From positions 496,001 to 560,000 of the forward strand of contig CP119321.1 of the NCBI GenBank assembly GCA_029202445.1: a stretch of 64,000 nt of DNA, given 5' to 3'. The notes below the pieces were generated by a model. The model ran no database searches. It saw nothing but the letters and a program-made list of their open reading frames with translations, and had not been told where the DNA came from. Shown piece by piece: positions 36,930 through 45,221 of the stretch. Made by a program: the position numbers and the translations under genes. Numbering within the stretch: the first letter of the stretch is position 1; each line of letters opens with the position of its first letter. Source of the DNA: Candidatus Microbacterium phytovorans. GTDB taxonomy: Bacteria; Actinomycetota; Actinomycetes; Actinomycetales; Microbacteriaceae.

Positions 36930-38189
36930 GTGAGCATCGGAGAGTGGGTCGCGCCGCGGCGACTGGGACGAGACTTCCGGTGGCTGCTCTCCGCGTCCTG
37001 GACCAGTAACGTCGGCGACGGGATCGCGCTCGCCGCCTCGCCGCTGCTCATCGCGTCGATGACCGACTCGCCGGTGCTCGTGGCATCCGGGGCCGTGCTG
37101 CAGTTCCTGCCGTGGCTCCTGTTCGGACTGCACGCCGGCGCGATCGCCGACCGAGTCGACCGACGCGTGCTGATCATGGTGGCCAACGGCATCCGGGCCC
37201 TCGTGCTCGTGGCGCTGTGCGCGTTCCTCGTGACGGGTGTCGCCACCATCTGGATCGTGCTCGTCGTGGCGTTCGTCTACGGCTGCGCGGAGGTGTTCGT
37301 CGACACGACCAGCAGCACCCTCCTGCCGATGATGGTGAAGAAGAAGGACCTCGGGATCGGCAACGCGCGCCTTCAGGCGGGGTTCCTCGTCGCGAACCAG
37401 TTCGGCGGGCCGCCGCTGGGAGCCTTCCTCTTCGCGCTCGGGTCGTTCTGGCCGTTCGTCGCGCAAGCGGTGTGCGTCGCGCTGGCCGTCGTCCTGATAT
37501 CTCGAATCGCGACCACGCGGGTGCCGAAGAAGGACGCCGACGTCCCGCGCACCGCCGTGCACACCGACATCCTCGAGGGCATGCGCTGGCTCTGGCGCAA
37601 CCCGCCCGTGCGCACCCTCGTGATCATCATCCTGACGTTCAACATCACGTGGGCCGCGCCCTGGGGCGTGCTCGTGCTGTACGCGACCGACTACCTGCAG
37701 ATGGGGCCGGTCGGCTACGGCGCCCTGACGACGGCATCGGCGATCGGCGGCCTGCTGTCGACGTTGAGCTTCGGCTGGCTCGAACGCCGCTTCTCGTTCC
37801 GCTTCCTCATGCGCGTCTGCCTGAGTGCGGAAGTGCTCATGCACCTCGCCTTCGCCCTCACGACGTCGGGCGCGGTCGCGTTCGTCATCATGTTCGCCTT
37901 CGGCGCGTACGCGTTCGTGTGGGGAACCATCTCCACGACAGTGCGTCAGCGCCTCGTGCCCCACGAGCTCCAGGGACGCATCGCGTCGGTCAACATGGTC
38001 GGGGTGTTCGGCGGCCTCGTGATCGGTCAGGCGCTCGGTGGCGTGATCGCGCAGGTGTGGGGTCTCACCGCGCCCTGGTGGTTCGCCTTCGTCGGGGCGG
38101 CCCTCACCCTGCTCCTCGTGTGGCGTCCGATCGCGCACATCGCCGCCGCGCGTCCTACCGAAGACGAGGACGACGCGGCGGCGACGTGA
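36930..38189 (+). CDS. MFS transporter, EntS-like exporter
   Basis: The 419-residue protein has about twelve hydrophobic segments. The MFS motif between segments 2 and 3 reads HAGAIADRVDRRVLIMVANG. The start FRWLLSASWTSNVGDGIALAASPLLIAS is characteristic of the MFS_3 / EntS-like group of small-molecule and macrolide exporters. The GTG is leaderless. It is divergent from the sulfur operon with about 120 bp between the starts; shared regulation is possible but not shown. Substrate unknown. Confidence 0.85.
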   Translation: MSIGEWVAPRRLGRDFRWLLSASWTSNVGDGIALAASPLLIASMTDSPVLVASGAVLQFLPWLLFGLHAGAIADRVDRRVLIMVANGIRALVLVALCAFLVTGVATIWIVLVVAFVYGCAEVFVDTTSSTLLPMMVKKKDLGIGNARLQAGFLVANQFGGPPLGAFLFALGSFWPFVAQAVCVALAVVLISRIATTRVPKKDADVPRTAVHTDILEGMRWLWRNPPVRTLVIIILTFNITWAAPWGVLVLYATDYLQMGPVGYGALTTASAIGGLLSTLSFGWLERRFSFRFLMRVCLSAEVLMHLAFALTTSGAVAFVIMFAFGAYAFVWGTISTTVRQRLVPHELQGRIASVNMVGVFGGLVIGQALGGVIAQVWGLTAPWWFAFVGAALTLLLVWRPIAHIAAARPTEDEDDAAAT

Positions 38190-38216
38190 GCCAGAAGAGC
38201 CCCCGCGGGCGGGCGA

Positions 38217-39032
38217 TCAGACGCGCGCGACGGGTGCCTGCAGCTCGGTGAGCCAGTCGGGCCCGGGCTCGTGGCCGTCGGCCTCCAGGTACACCTCGCG
38301 GCAGGCGCCGATGACCTGGTAGCCGTCGGCGACGATCTGCTCCATGAGTCGTGACCACGCCTCGCCGATGCCGCTCATGTCGCCGCGATGCTGCAGGGTC
38401 GCTGCTGTCTCGAACGCCGGCAGCTCGACGACGTCGTAACCCTCGCCGGCCACCGGCTCGGCCTCCGCGACGTAGGACACGTGCACGCCGACGCCGTCCT
38501 CGTTCTGCGCGTCGTACCAGAAGATGCCGGGCTCGATCAGCGGGCGCCCCGCGGCCTCCAGCGCCGCATCGAGCCGCCCGATCAGCGGGCCGATCAGCGG
38601 ACCGATGTTCTCGTTGCCCATCCCCTGCGCGACGCCGTGCGCGGCGTAGACGGTGACGGGGGAGAGGGAGGTGTAGATGACATCCGACATGGTGGTTCCT
38701 TCCAGAAGGCGAAGACGCCGCTCGATCCGGGCGATGCGCTGCCGGTCCTCGGTGACGGATGCCACGAGGTCGCGGTGGCGCTCGACCAGCACGGAACGCA
38801 GCGCGGCATCCGGGTCTTCCGCCCCGGCGAGCACCGCGATACGTTCCAGCCCGACGCCCAACTCCCGCAACTCCGCGATGCGCAGCAGCAGCGGCAGCTG
38901 GTCGATCGCATAGAGGCGGTAGCCGGTGCGCGCGTCGACCTGCGCCGGTGCGAGCAGGCCGATGGCGTCGTAGTGACGCAGCATCCGCACGCTCACCCGT
39001 CCCAGGGCGGCGAACTCTCCGATGGTGTACAT
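38217..39032 (-). CDS. MerR-family regulator with GyrI-like effector domain
   Basis: The protein has 271 residues from the ATG at 39032. The N-terminal winged helix MYTIGEFAALGRVSVRMLRHYDAIGLLAP is followed by a dimerisation helix. The C-terminal half from about 115 (MSDVIYTSLSPVTVYAAHG) is a GyrI-like ligand-binding domain, as in BmrR-type multidrug sensors. A GTG at 39059 would add nine residues. The promoter has the long 19-bp spacer typical of MerR control. Possible targets include the MFS gene convergent to it, but the operator lies only at its own promoter. Confidence 0.83.
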   Translation of the reverse strand: MYTIGEFAALGRVSVRMLRHYDAIGLLAPAQVDARTGYRLYAIDQLPLLLRIAELRELGVGLERIAVLAGAEDPDAALRSVLVERHRDLVASVTEDRQRIARIERRLRLLEGTTMSDVIYTSLSPVTVYAAHGVAQGMGNENIGPLIGPLIGRLDAALEAAGRPLIEPGIFWYDAQNEDGVGVHVSYVAEAEPVAGEGYDVVELPAFETAATLQHRGDMSGIGEAWSRLMEQIVADGYQVIGACREVYLEADGHEPGPDWLTELQAPVARV

Positions 39033-39048
39033 GATGTCGATCACTGTC

Positions 39049-39073
39049 GACCATGACACAGTGTGAGGGTCAA
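39049..39073 (-). promoter_or_regulatory. MerR-type promoter with 19-bp spacer
   Basis: On the minus strand TTGACC (39073-39068) and GACAGT are separated by 19 bp. The spacer contains the inverted repeat GACC...GGTC around ACACTGTGT. It overlaps the nrdI stop. Confidence 0.5.
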
Positions 39074-39498
39074 ATGGCGTTCAGCGCGGCATCCAGTTCC
39101 GCCATGATGGCTGCGCACCGCTCGACGTCTTCTCTCGTGCCCGACAGTTCGAACTCGAACAGGATCGGTCGGCCCGACCGCTGAGCGAGGCGCCGCGCCG
39201 CCGCCTGGTAGTAGATGCCGAAGTTCCGGTTGCCGGATCCGATGATCCCGATAAGTCGCCGGCGATTCATCGGCGACTTCAGGAAGCTCCGCACTCCCGC
39301 GGGCAGCGTCACCTCGTTCGCGTTGCCGGCCTTGTATGACGGCGTCAGGAGCACCCACGGTCCGGTAGCTTCGGTGCGACGCACTTTCGGGTCGGCGAGA
39401 TTGAACACGGGGCGCGCGTCGGTGCGCGCCAGGCTCTCCGCGAACCGCCCGGTCAGATTCGATGAGGACGAGTAGTAGTAGAGCGGAACCTTCGCCAT
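39070..39498 (-). CDS. nrdI: NrdI-like flavodoxin
   Basis: The 142-residue protein matches NrdI over its length. It has YYYSSSSNLTGRFAESL (phosphate loop), WVLLTPSYKAG, IGIIGSGNRNFG and FEFELSGTREDV. NrdI delivers an oxidant to the dimanganese cofactor of class Ib ribonucleotide reductase. Normally it is encoded beside nrdE, nrdF and nrdH; none of these is in the window, so this copy is an orphan or a diverged paralogue. It is divergent from adhE. CACACT lies six bases before its ATG. Confidence 0.85.
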   Translation of the reverse strand: MAKVPLYYYSSSSNLTGRFAESLARTDARPVFNLADPKVRRTEATGPWVLLTPSYKAGNANEVTLPAGVRSFLKSPMNRRRLIGIIGSGNRNFGIYYQAAARRLAQRSGRPILFEFELSGTREDVERCAAIMAELDAALNAI

Positions 39499-39504
39499 GA
39501 CCTC

Positions 39505-39510
39505 AGTGTG
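39505..39510 (-). promoter_or_regulatory. -10-like CACACT, leaderless start of nrdI
   Basis: On the minus strand CACACT is followed by gaggtc and the ATG at 39498. Confidence 0.5.
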
Positions 39511-39553
39511 ATCCGCAGCGCTCGCTCCCGCCCGCGCGATCGACGTGGATAAC

Positions 39554-39571
39554 CGGATGCCGCGGCATCCG
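39554..39571. repeat. 18-bp perfect palindrome between nrdI and adhE
   Basis: CGGATGCCGCGGCATCCG is a perfect palindrome formed by two facing GGATGCC motifs. An operator role for nrdI is possible. A TTATCCACG sequence resembling a DnaA box lies next to it on the minus strand (39544-39552). Confidence 0.5.
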
Positions 39572-39594
39572 ATTTATTCACACCCCCTACCCCC

Positions 39595-39623
39595 TTGTGT
39601 GGTCAGACCACACGCGTGATAAT
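39595..39623 (+). promoter_or_regulatory. adhE promoter with embedded operator
   Basis: TTGTGT (39595-39600) and GATAAT (39618-39623) are separated by exactly 17 bp. The 17-bp palindrome GTGTGGTCAGACCACAC (39597-39613) lies across the -35 and spacer, an ideal position for repression. Its core is shared with nrdD at 24093-24105. Confidence 0.8.
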
Positions 39624-39705
39624 GAGAACACAAGGGCGGGGAACCATCCCGACCCGAATCAGCAAGGGTGCGGATGCAGCATCCGCGCCGGGTAGGAGAC
39701 CCACA

Positions 39706-42417
39706 ATGTCAACGTCGATCGATGCTCTGGTCGAACGGGCGCAGGTCGCCCTGGCGGAGTACGCATCATTCACCCAGGAGCAGGTCGACCACATCGTCCG
39801 CAAGGCGTCTGTGGCCGCGCTCCACCACCACGGCGACCTCGCCGTCATGGCCGTCGAGGAGACCGGTCGTGGTCTGTTCGAGGACAAGGCCGTGAAGAAC
39901 ATGTTCGCGTGCGAGCACGTGACCAACTCGATCATCAACCAGAAGACGGTGGGCGTGATCTCGCACGACGAGCTCACCGGCATCACTGAGATCGCCGACC
40001 CCGTCGGTGTCGTCTGCGCGCTGACCCCCGTCACGAACCCCACCTCGACCGCGATCTTCAAGTCGCTCATCGCCCTGAAGACGCGCAACCCCATCGTCTT
40101 CGGGTTCCACCCGTCGGCGCAGAAGTGCTCCGTCGAGGCGGCGCGCATCGTGCGTGACGCGGCCGTCGCCGCCGGCGCCCCTGCGAACTGCATCCAGTGG
40201 ATCGAAGAGCCCTCCATGGAGGCCTCGGGCGAGCTCATGAACCACCCGGGCGTCGCTCTCATCCTCGCGACCGGCGGCAACGCCATGGTGCGCGCCGCGT
40301 ACTCGTGCGGCAAGCCGGCTCTCGGCGTCGGTGCGGGCAACGTCCCCGCCTTCATCGAGCGCACCGCCAAGGTGGGTCGCGCCGTCAACGACATCGTCCT
40401 GTCGAAGTCGTTCGACATGGGCATGGTGTGTGCAAGCGAGCAGGCCGTCATCCTCGACGAGCCGATCGCCGAGGAAGCCCTCGCCGAGTTCGCCCGTCTC
40501 CACGCCTACCGGGCCACGCCGGCCGAGAAGAAGATGCTCGAGGAGTTCATCTTCGGTGTCGCCGCCGACAGCGTGAACTGCGCCGACGCGAAGCTCAACC
40601 CGCGTGTGGTGGGTCAGTCGCCCCAGTGGATCGCCGAGCAGGCCGGGTTCACCGTTCCCGAGGACACCTCGATCATCCTCGCCGACGTCTCCGGGGTCGG
40701 ACCCCACGAGCCGCTCACGCGCGAGAAGCTCGCCCCCGTGCTCGCGGTGCTCCGCGCGGCGACCCCCGACGAGGGCATCGACCTCGCCCGCCAGATGGTC
40801 GACTTCGACGGTCTCGGCCACTCGGGCGCGATCCACTCCAACGACCAGGCCGTCATCGCCAAGTTCGGCGAGGTCGTCCGGGCCGTGCGCATCATCGAGA
40901 ACAGCCCGTCGGCGCTCGGCGGCATCGGTGACATCTACAACGCCTTCATGCCCTCGCTGACCCTCGGCTGCGGCTCCTACGGACACAACTCGGTCTCCAA
41001 CAACGTCTCGGCGGTGAACCTCTTGAACGTCAAGCGCATCGGGCGTCGCAACAACAACCTGCAGTGGTTCAAGATCCCCGCCAAGACCTATTTCGAGCCC
41101 CACGCGATCCGCTACCTCGCCGACATGCGCGGTGTCGAGCGCGTCACGATCGTCACCGACGAGACCATGACCAAGCTCGGCTACGTCGACAAGATCATGG
41201 ACGTGCTCAACCGCCGCGAGAACCGCGTGCAGGTGCAGCTGCTCAACCAGGTGCGTCCCGAGCCGAAGGTGTCGGAGGTGCGCGCCGGTGCCGAGGCGAT
41301 GCGCCAGTTCCAGCCCGACACGATCATCGCGCTCGGCGGCGGCTCCCCGATGGACGCCTCGAAGGTCATGTGGCTGCTGTACGAGAACCCGGGCATCGAG
41401 TTCTCCGACATGCGCGAGAAGTTCTTCGACGTCCGCAAGCGCGCCTTCACCTTCCCGGAGATGGGCAAGCTCGCCAAGCTCGTGTGCATCCCGACCACGT
41501 CGGGCACCGGCTCCGAGATGACGCCGTTCGCGGTGATCACCGACGACGAGTCGGGGATGAAGTACCCGCTCGCCGACTACGCGCTCACCCCGTCCGTCGC
41601 GATCATCGACCCCGAACTCACCAAGGTGCTCCCGGGCTTCCTCGTCGCCGACGCCGGATTCGACGCTCTCACGCACGCCACCGAGGCGTACGTGTCGGTC
41701 TACGCGAACGACTACACCGACGGCCTGTGCCTCCACGCGATCAAGCTGATCTTCGAGAACATCGAGAAGAGCGCGAAGGCGCAGCCGAACTCGACGGATG
41801 CCGCGGAGCTGAAGGCCCGGGAGAAGATGCACAACGCGGCATCCATCGCGGGCATGGCCTTCGGCAACGCGTTCCTCGGGATCGTGCACGCCATGGCCCA
41901 CGTGACGGGCGCGACCTATCACCTGATCCACGGGCGCACGAACGCCGTCTACCTCCCGCACGTCATCCGCTACAACGGGCGCATCCCCACGAAGCTGACG
42001 AGCTGGCCGAAGTACGAGCGGTACATCGCCCCGGAGCGCTTCCAGGAGATCGCCGCCCACCTCGGGCTGCCGGCCTCCACGCCGGAAGAGGGCGTCGAGA
42101 GCTACGCCCGCGCCGTCGAGGAGCTGCGTGACCGCGTCGGCATCGAGCGCTCGTTCCAGCAGCAGGGTGTCGACGAGACGGCCTTCATCGCGGGTCTGCA
42201 CGACCTCGCCATGGCGGCCTACGGCGACCAGTGCGCGCCGGCGAACCCGCGGATGCCGATGATCGCCGACATGAAGACGCTCATGGAAGCGGCCTACTAC
42301 GGAACGTCGTTCGACGAGGTGCGTGCCCAGCGAACGGGTGCGCACGCCGAGAGCGACGCAGTGACCGGCACGATCAAGACCGCCAAGACGAAGGGACGCG
42401 CCAAGGCGAGCGCCTGA
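39706..42417 (+). CDS. adhE: Bifunctional acetaldehyde-CoA / alcohol dehydrogenase
   Basis: The 903-residue fermentative enzyme converts acetyl-CoA to ethanol in two NADH-dependent steps. The N-terminal aldehyde dehydrogenase half has the catalytic Cys in MGMVCASEQAVI. The C-terminal iron-dependent alcohol dehydrogenase half has GGGSPMDASKVMW, the PTTSGTGSEMTPFAVI motif and the metal-binding His region GIVHAMAHVTGATYHLIHGR. The ATG at 39706 follows AGGAG by seven bases. The promoter carries a palindrome shared with nrdD. Expression is expected under oxygen limitation or excess reductant. Confidence 0.96.
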   Translation: MSTSIDALVERAQVALAEYASFTQEQVDHIVRKASVAALHHHGDLAVMAVEETGRGLFEDKAVKNMFACEHVTNSIINQKTVGVISHDELTGITEIADPVGVVCALTPVTNPTSTAIFKSLIALKTRNPIVFGFHPSAQKCSVEAARIVRDAAVAAGAPANCIQWIEEPSMEASGELMNHPGVALILATGGNAMVRAAYSCGKPALGVGAGNVPAFIERTAKVGRAVNDIVLSKSFDMGMVCASEQAVILDEPIAEEALAEFARLHAYRATPAEKKMLEEFIFGVAADSVNCADAKLNPRVVGQSPQWIAEQAGFTVPEDTSIILADVSGVGPHEPLTREKLAPVLAVLRAATPDEGIDLARQMVDFDGLGHSGAIHSNDQAVIAKFGEVVRAVRIIENSPSALGGIGDIYNAFMPSLTLGCGSYGHNSVSNNVSAVNLLNVKRIGRRNNNLQWFKIPAKTYFEPHAIRYLADMRGVERVTIVTDETMTKLGYVDKIMDVLNRRENRVQVQLLNQVRPEPKVSEVRAGAEAMRQFQPDTIIALGGGSPMDASKVMWLLYENPGIEFSDMREKFFDVRKRAFTFPEMGKLAKLVCIPTTSGTGSEMTPFAVITDDESGMKYPLADYALTPSVAIIDPELTKVLPGFLVADAGFDALTHATEAYVSVYANDYTDGLCLHAIKLIFENIEKSAKAQPNSTDAAELKAREKMHNAASIAGMAFGNAFLGIVHAMAHVTGATYHLIHGRTNAVYLPHVIRYNGRIPTKLTSWPKYERYIAPERFQEIAAHLGLPASTPEEGVESYARAVEELRDRVGIERSFQQQGVDETAFIAGLHDLAMAAYGDQCAPANPRMPMIADMKTLMEAAYYGTSFDEVRAQRTGAHAESDAVTGTIKTAKTKGRAKASA

Positions 42418-42426
42418 TCGGAGCCG

Positions 42427-42466
42427 CAGCGAGGGCCGGGGGAGCATACCCGGCCCTCGCTGTTTC
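42427..42466 (+). terminator. adhE terminator
   Basis: A perfect 14-bp stem (cagcgagggccggg and cccggccctcgctg) with an 8-nt loop is followed by tttcg. Confidence 0.9.
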
Positions 42467-42527
42467 GTTCGTGAGTCCCGTATGTGCGCCCCGCGCCCAC
42501 CTCCGAGGCGAACGGCGCCGCATCTTC

Positions 42528-42533
42528 TAGGCT
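42528..42533 (+). promoter_or_regulatory. -10 element TAGGCT, leaderless start
   Basis: TAGGCT is followed by six bases and ATG 42540; the sequence from the -10 to the ATG is identical to that at 4693-4707. Confidence 0.6.
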
Positions 42534-42539
42534 GGGGGC

Positions 42540-43523
42540 ATGCAGCAGCGTCGCCTCGGCTCCACCGGTCGTACCGTCTCCGCCATCGGTCTCGGAACCT
42601 GGCAGCTGGGAGCCGACTGGGGCGACGTCTCCGAGTCCGACGCCCGCGCGGTGCTCGCGGCATCCGTCGACGCGGGGGTGACCCTGTTCGACACGGCCGA
42701 CGTCTACGGCGACGGCCGCAGCGAGTCGCTCATCGGCGACTTCCTCGCAGAGCGGCCCGGCCACGGCATCACGGTGGCCACCAAGATGGGGCGCCGACTG
42801 CCGCAGGAGCCCGAGAACTACACGCCCGAGAACTTCGCCGCGTGGACCGAGCGTTCTCGTCGCAATCTCCGCGTCGACACGCTCGACCTGGTGCAGCTGC
42901 ACTGTCCGCCCTCAGCCGTCATCGACGCCGACACCACCTACGACGCTCTCGACGCGCTCGTCGCGCGCGGCGACATCGCCGCCTACGGGGTGTCGGTGGA
43001 GACGGTCGCGCAGGCACTATCGGCCATCTCGCGCCCGCATGTGACGAATGTGCAGATCATCGTGAACCCGTTCCGGCTGAAGCCGCTCGACGAGGTGCTG
43101 CCCGCCGCGGAGCGTGCCGGGGTGGCCGTGTTCGCGCGGGTGCCGCTGGCATCCGGGCTCCTCAGTGGGAAGTACTCGGCGTCGACGCGGTTCGCGGCCG
43201 ACGACCACCGCTCCTACAACCGGCAGGGCGAAGCCTTCGACAAGGGCGAGACATTCTCGGGCGTGGACTACGAGACGGGTCTCCAGGCCGTGTCGGAACT
43301 CGAGCGGGCGCTCCCCGAGGATCTCACCCTCCCGGCCGCGACGCTCGCCTGGATCGCCTCCCGCCCCGGCATCACGAGCGTCATCCCCGGTGCGCGCAAC
43401 GTTGCGCAGGCCCTGGCCAACGCGAAGGCGGGGGAGTCTGAAGCGGATCTCACAGCCTTCGACGCCGCCGTCGTCGACGTCTACGACCGCTACCTGAAGG
43501 CCGAGATCCACCCTCAGTGGTGA
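42540..43523 (+). CDS. Aldo/keto reductase
   Basis: The 327-residue TIM-barrel NADPH oxidoreductase has the AKR motifs FDTADVYGDGRSESLIGDFL (active-site Asp and Tyr), VATKMGRR (catalytic Lys) and a C-terminal IPGARN segment for NADP binding. The His normally found in LVQLHCPP is present. It belongs to the large group of general AKRs whose substrate cannot be predicted. It has its own leaderless promoter after the adhE terminator. Confidence 0.9.
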   Translation: MQQRRLGSTGRTVSAIGLGTWQLGADWGDVSESDARAVLAASVDAGVTLFDTADVYGDGRSESLIGDFLAERPGHGITVATKMGRRLPQEPENYTPENFAAWTERSRRNLRVDTLDLVQLHCPPSAVIDADTTYDALDALVARGDIAAYGVSVETVAQALSAISRPHVTNVQIIVNPFRLKPLDEVLPAAERAGVAVFARVPLASGLLSGKYSASTRFAADDHRSYNRQGEAFDKGETFSGVDYETGLQAVSELERALPEDLTLPAATLAWIASRPGITSVIPGARNVAQALANAKAGESEADLTAFDAAVVDVYDRYLKAEIHPQW

Positions 43524-43749
43524 CCCCTGGCGGCGCCGCCGACCCGATTTCTCATCTTCGGAGCAGCCTCCACGCGACGATTTCCGAGTCGGAGAAGATT
43601 TTTACGCTCACGCGTCGAGGCATTTCGCGGCCATCGAAGACACCCTGCGCGGGCTCGTCGAGGGCACCGCGCGAGGGCTCGGAACGCGTCGTCTAACGGC
43701 GCGAGACGGCGTGCCGATAGACCATCGGAAAGGGTGCGAACCCGGTCGA
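43524..43749 (+). other. Intergenic region, no gene seen
   Basis: The 226 bp between the aldo/keto reductase and the DUF1905 gene contain no credible frame or clear terminator. No RNA gene was recognised. Confidence 0.5.
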
Positions 43750-43755
43750 TAGTCT
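43750..43755 (+). promoter_or_regulatory. -10 element TAGTCT, leaderless start
   Basis: TAGTCT is followed by cggacc and ATG 43762. Confidence 0.55.
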
Positions 43756-43761
43756 CGGACC

Positions 43762-44058
43762 ATGAGGGTAGATTTCACGGCATCCGTCTACCGCTGGGAC
43801 GCCCGTGCGGAGGCCTGGTTCTTCGTCGCGCTGCCGGTCGAACTGTCGGAGGAAATCCGCGAGATTCCGCGGATTCCGAGGGGTTTCGGCGCGGTCGCGG
43901 TGCGCGCGACGGTGGGGTCGACCACCTGGCGAACGTCGATCTTCCCGGCGGGTGACGAGGGCGCCTACGTGCTGCCGTTGAAGCGCTCCGTGAGGGATGC
44001 CGAGGGCGTCGCCGAACGGGACGTCATCGGGGTGGTCCTCGAGGTGCTCGACGCCTGA
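43762..44058 (+). CDS. DUF1905 domain protein (98 aa)
   Basis: The protein is a single DUF1905 domain: AWFFVALPVEL near the start, a central FGAVAVRATVGSTTWRTSIFP and VLPLKRSVRDAEGV near the end. DUF1905 proteins are small beta-barrels of unknown function, often fused to a YdeI-like domain that is absent here. A leaderless -10 precedes the ATG. It is the last gene before the pilus locus on the same strand. Confidence 0.85.
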   Translation: MRVDFTASVYRWDARAEAWFFVALPVELSEEIREIPRIPRGFGAVAVRATVGSTTWRTSIFPAGDEGAYVLPLKRSVRDAEGVAERDVIGVVLEVLDA

Positions 44059-44142
44059 TCCGGACCCTGCGGATTCCCTTGCACGAATTTCGTCACATCC
44101 GTCACACGAAACACAGAATTCACATTTCTCCCAGATTTCTCA

Positions 44143-44171
44143 TTGACAACAACATGAGAGACCTCTAATGA
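44143..44171 (+). promoter_or_regulatory. Strong sigma-70-type promoter of the pilin gene
   Basis: TTGACA (44143-44148), a 17-bp spacer and TAATGA (44166-44171) are followed by a leader of about 170 nt. The region is A/T-rich compared with its surroundings. Confidence 0.65.
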
Positions 44172-44231
44172 TTGGTGTCGGAGAGGGAGAAACGTCCTCG
44201 CGGCGGGCCTCTCAATCCAACCCGGCACAAG

Positions 44232-44330
44232 TCTCGGAGTTCTCCCCCCGGATTCCGAGATTCCCCCCAGTTGTGCACCTTCCCCCCCGAAGTGCACTCC
44301 TACCGTGCCGGTGAAACCTGTTCACCCCCC
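44232..44330 (+). promoter_or_regulatory. Pilin mRNA leader with four C6-C7 tracts and two hairpins
   Basis: C tracts lie at 44244-44249, 44263-44268, 44282-44288 and 44325-44330. A stem TCTCGGA/TCCGAGA surrounds the first tract, and GTGCAC/GTGCAC with a C-rich loop (44273-44297) surrounds the third. The template strand therefore has four G6-G7 runs just upstream of a pilin gene. Confidence 0.6.
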
Positions 44331-44347
44331 TAGGAGAAGGCACGCAC

Positions 44348-44722
44348 ATGCGCACTATCCGCAACATTGTCCAGGCTGAGAAGGCCCGCCGCGAGGAGAA
44401 CGGTGACGAGGGCTTCTCGCTCATCGAACTGATCGTCGTCGTGGTCATCCTCGGCATCCTCGCCGCCGTCGCGATCCCGGTCTTCCTGGGTCTGCAAGGC
44501 CAGGCCGAGCAGACCGCGCAGGACTCCGTCGCCGCCAACGCCGCCAGCCAGGCGGCCGCGTCGATCGCGGACGGCGACACGGTCGTTGTCGCCGACTTCG
44601 CGAACCTCGCCGACGGTGGAACGTACACGTTCGCCATCGCCGACGGTGGAAGCCTCGACGACTTCTGCGTGACGGTCACCGGCCCCGGCGACGCCGCGTC
44701 GACGTCCGGCCCCGGCTGCTAA
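44348..44722 (+). CDS. pilA: Major type IV pilin (prepilin)
   Basis: The 124-residue prepilin has a 22-residue charged leader (MRTIRNIVQAEKARREENGD then EG), cleavage after Gly22 before Phe23, and the hydrophobic helix FSLIELIVVVVILGILAAVA with Glu at mature position 5. Two cysteines near the C-terminus (DDFC and the final Cys) can form the usual disulfide loop. AGGAGAAGG precedes the ATG. A strong hairpin follows the stop, so pilin can be made in excess of the downstream assembly genes. PilD, encoded downstream, would process it. Confidence 0.93.
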   Translation: MRTIRNIVQAEKARREENGDEGFSLIELIVVVVILGILAAVAIPVFLGLQGQAEQTAQDSVAANAASQAAASIADGDTVVVADFANLADGGTYTFAIADGGSLDDFCVTVTGPGDAASTSGPGC

Positions 44723-44736
44723 CCAGCTGCACTGAC

Positions 44737-44770
44737 GCGAGGCCGGTCCGCCCGAACGGGCCGGCCTCGC
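44737..44770 (+). terminator. Hairpin after pilA (attenuator or terminator)
   Basis: GCGAGGCCGG and CCGGCCTCGC form a stem interrupted by a small bulge, with a CG-closed loop. It has no T tract and may be a partial terminator or RNA-stabilising structure. Confidence 0.7.
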
Positions 44771-44810
44771 GGCATCTCCCCACACCCCACCTCGTCCTCC
44801 CGGAGGTGAC

Positions 44811-45221
44811 ATGTTCCAGCGTTCCGCCGACGACGGATTCAGCCTCGTCGAGGTGCTCATCTCCCTGTTCCTCCTGGCCATGCTCGCCCTGGCGGTGCTG
44901 CCGCTCCTCGTCGGAGCGACCCGCGTCAGCGTGTCGAACCGCGATCTCGCCACCGCCACCGCCTTCGCGAACGCTCAGCTCGCCCCCATCAAGACCGCGT
45001 TCCCAACGGACTCCGCGACGACGAGCTGCGCCTCGCTCCGCACGCAGGCCCGCACCGGCATCGCCGGCCCGGACGGCACCACCGCCGCGATCGCGGTGAA
45101 CCCCTGCCCGGCGACGTCCGCCGGCTACCCCGCTTCCGTGCCCGTCACCGTGACGGTCACCGACTCCGACGGCGACACCGTCGTGCGCCTCGTCACGCGC
45201 CTTCCGGTCGGAGCGCCCTGA
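44811..45221 (+). CDS. pilV: Minor prepilin, PilV-like
   Basis: The 136-residue protein begins with a short leader MFQRSADDG, followed by FSLVEVLISLFLLAMLALAV with Glu at mature position 5. GGAGGTGAC directly precedes the ATG. The rest is a small beta-rich head with two cysteines (SCASLRT and NPCPATS). Minor pilins of this class prime pilus assembly. It overlaps the next gene by one base (TGATG). Confidence 0.85.
   Translation: MFQRSADDGFSLVEVLISLFLLAMLALAVLPLLVGATRVSVSNRDLATATAFANAQLAPIKTAFPTDSATTSCASLRTQARTGIAGPDGTTAAIAVNPCPATSAGYPASVPVTVTVTDSDGDTVVRLVTRLPVGAP

Noticed and set aside
39595..39623. Rex-type operator at adhE
   Set aside because: Rex sites are TTGTGAA-N4-TTCACAA; the palindrome here has an odd centre and a GTGGTC core that does not fit, whereas it matches the GntR pattern and the nrdD site.
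39766..42663. 965-residue minus-strand open frame opposite adhE
   Set aside because: Shadow of a GC-rich coding strand; composition is Arg/Asp/His/Val-rich and no motif is recognisable, while adhE on the other strand is certain.
44172..44347. c-di-GMP riboswitch in the pilin leader
   Set aside because: I could not find the conserved GEMM core or its tetraloop-receptor arrangement; the leader is dominated by C tracts and simple hairpins.
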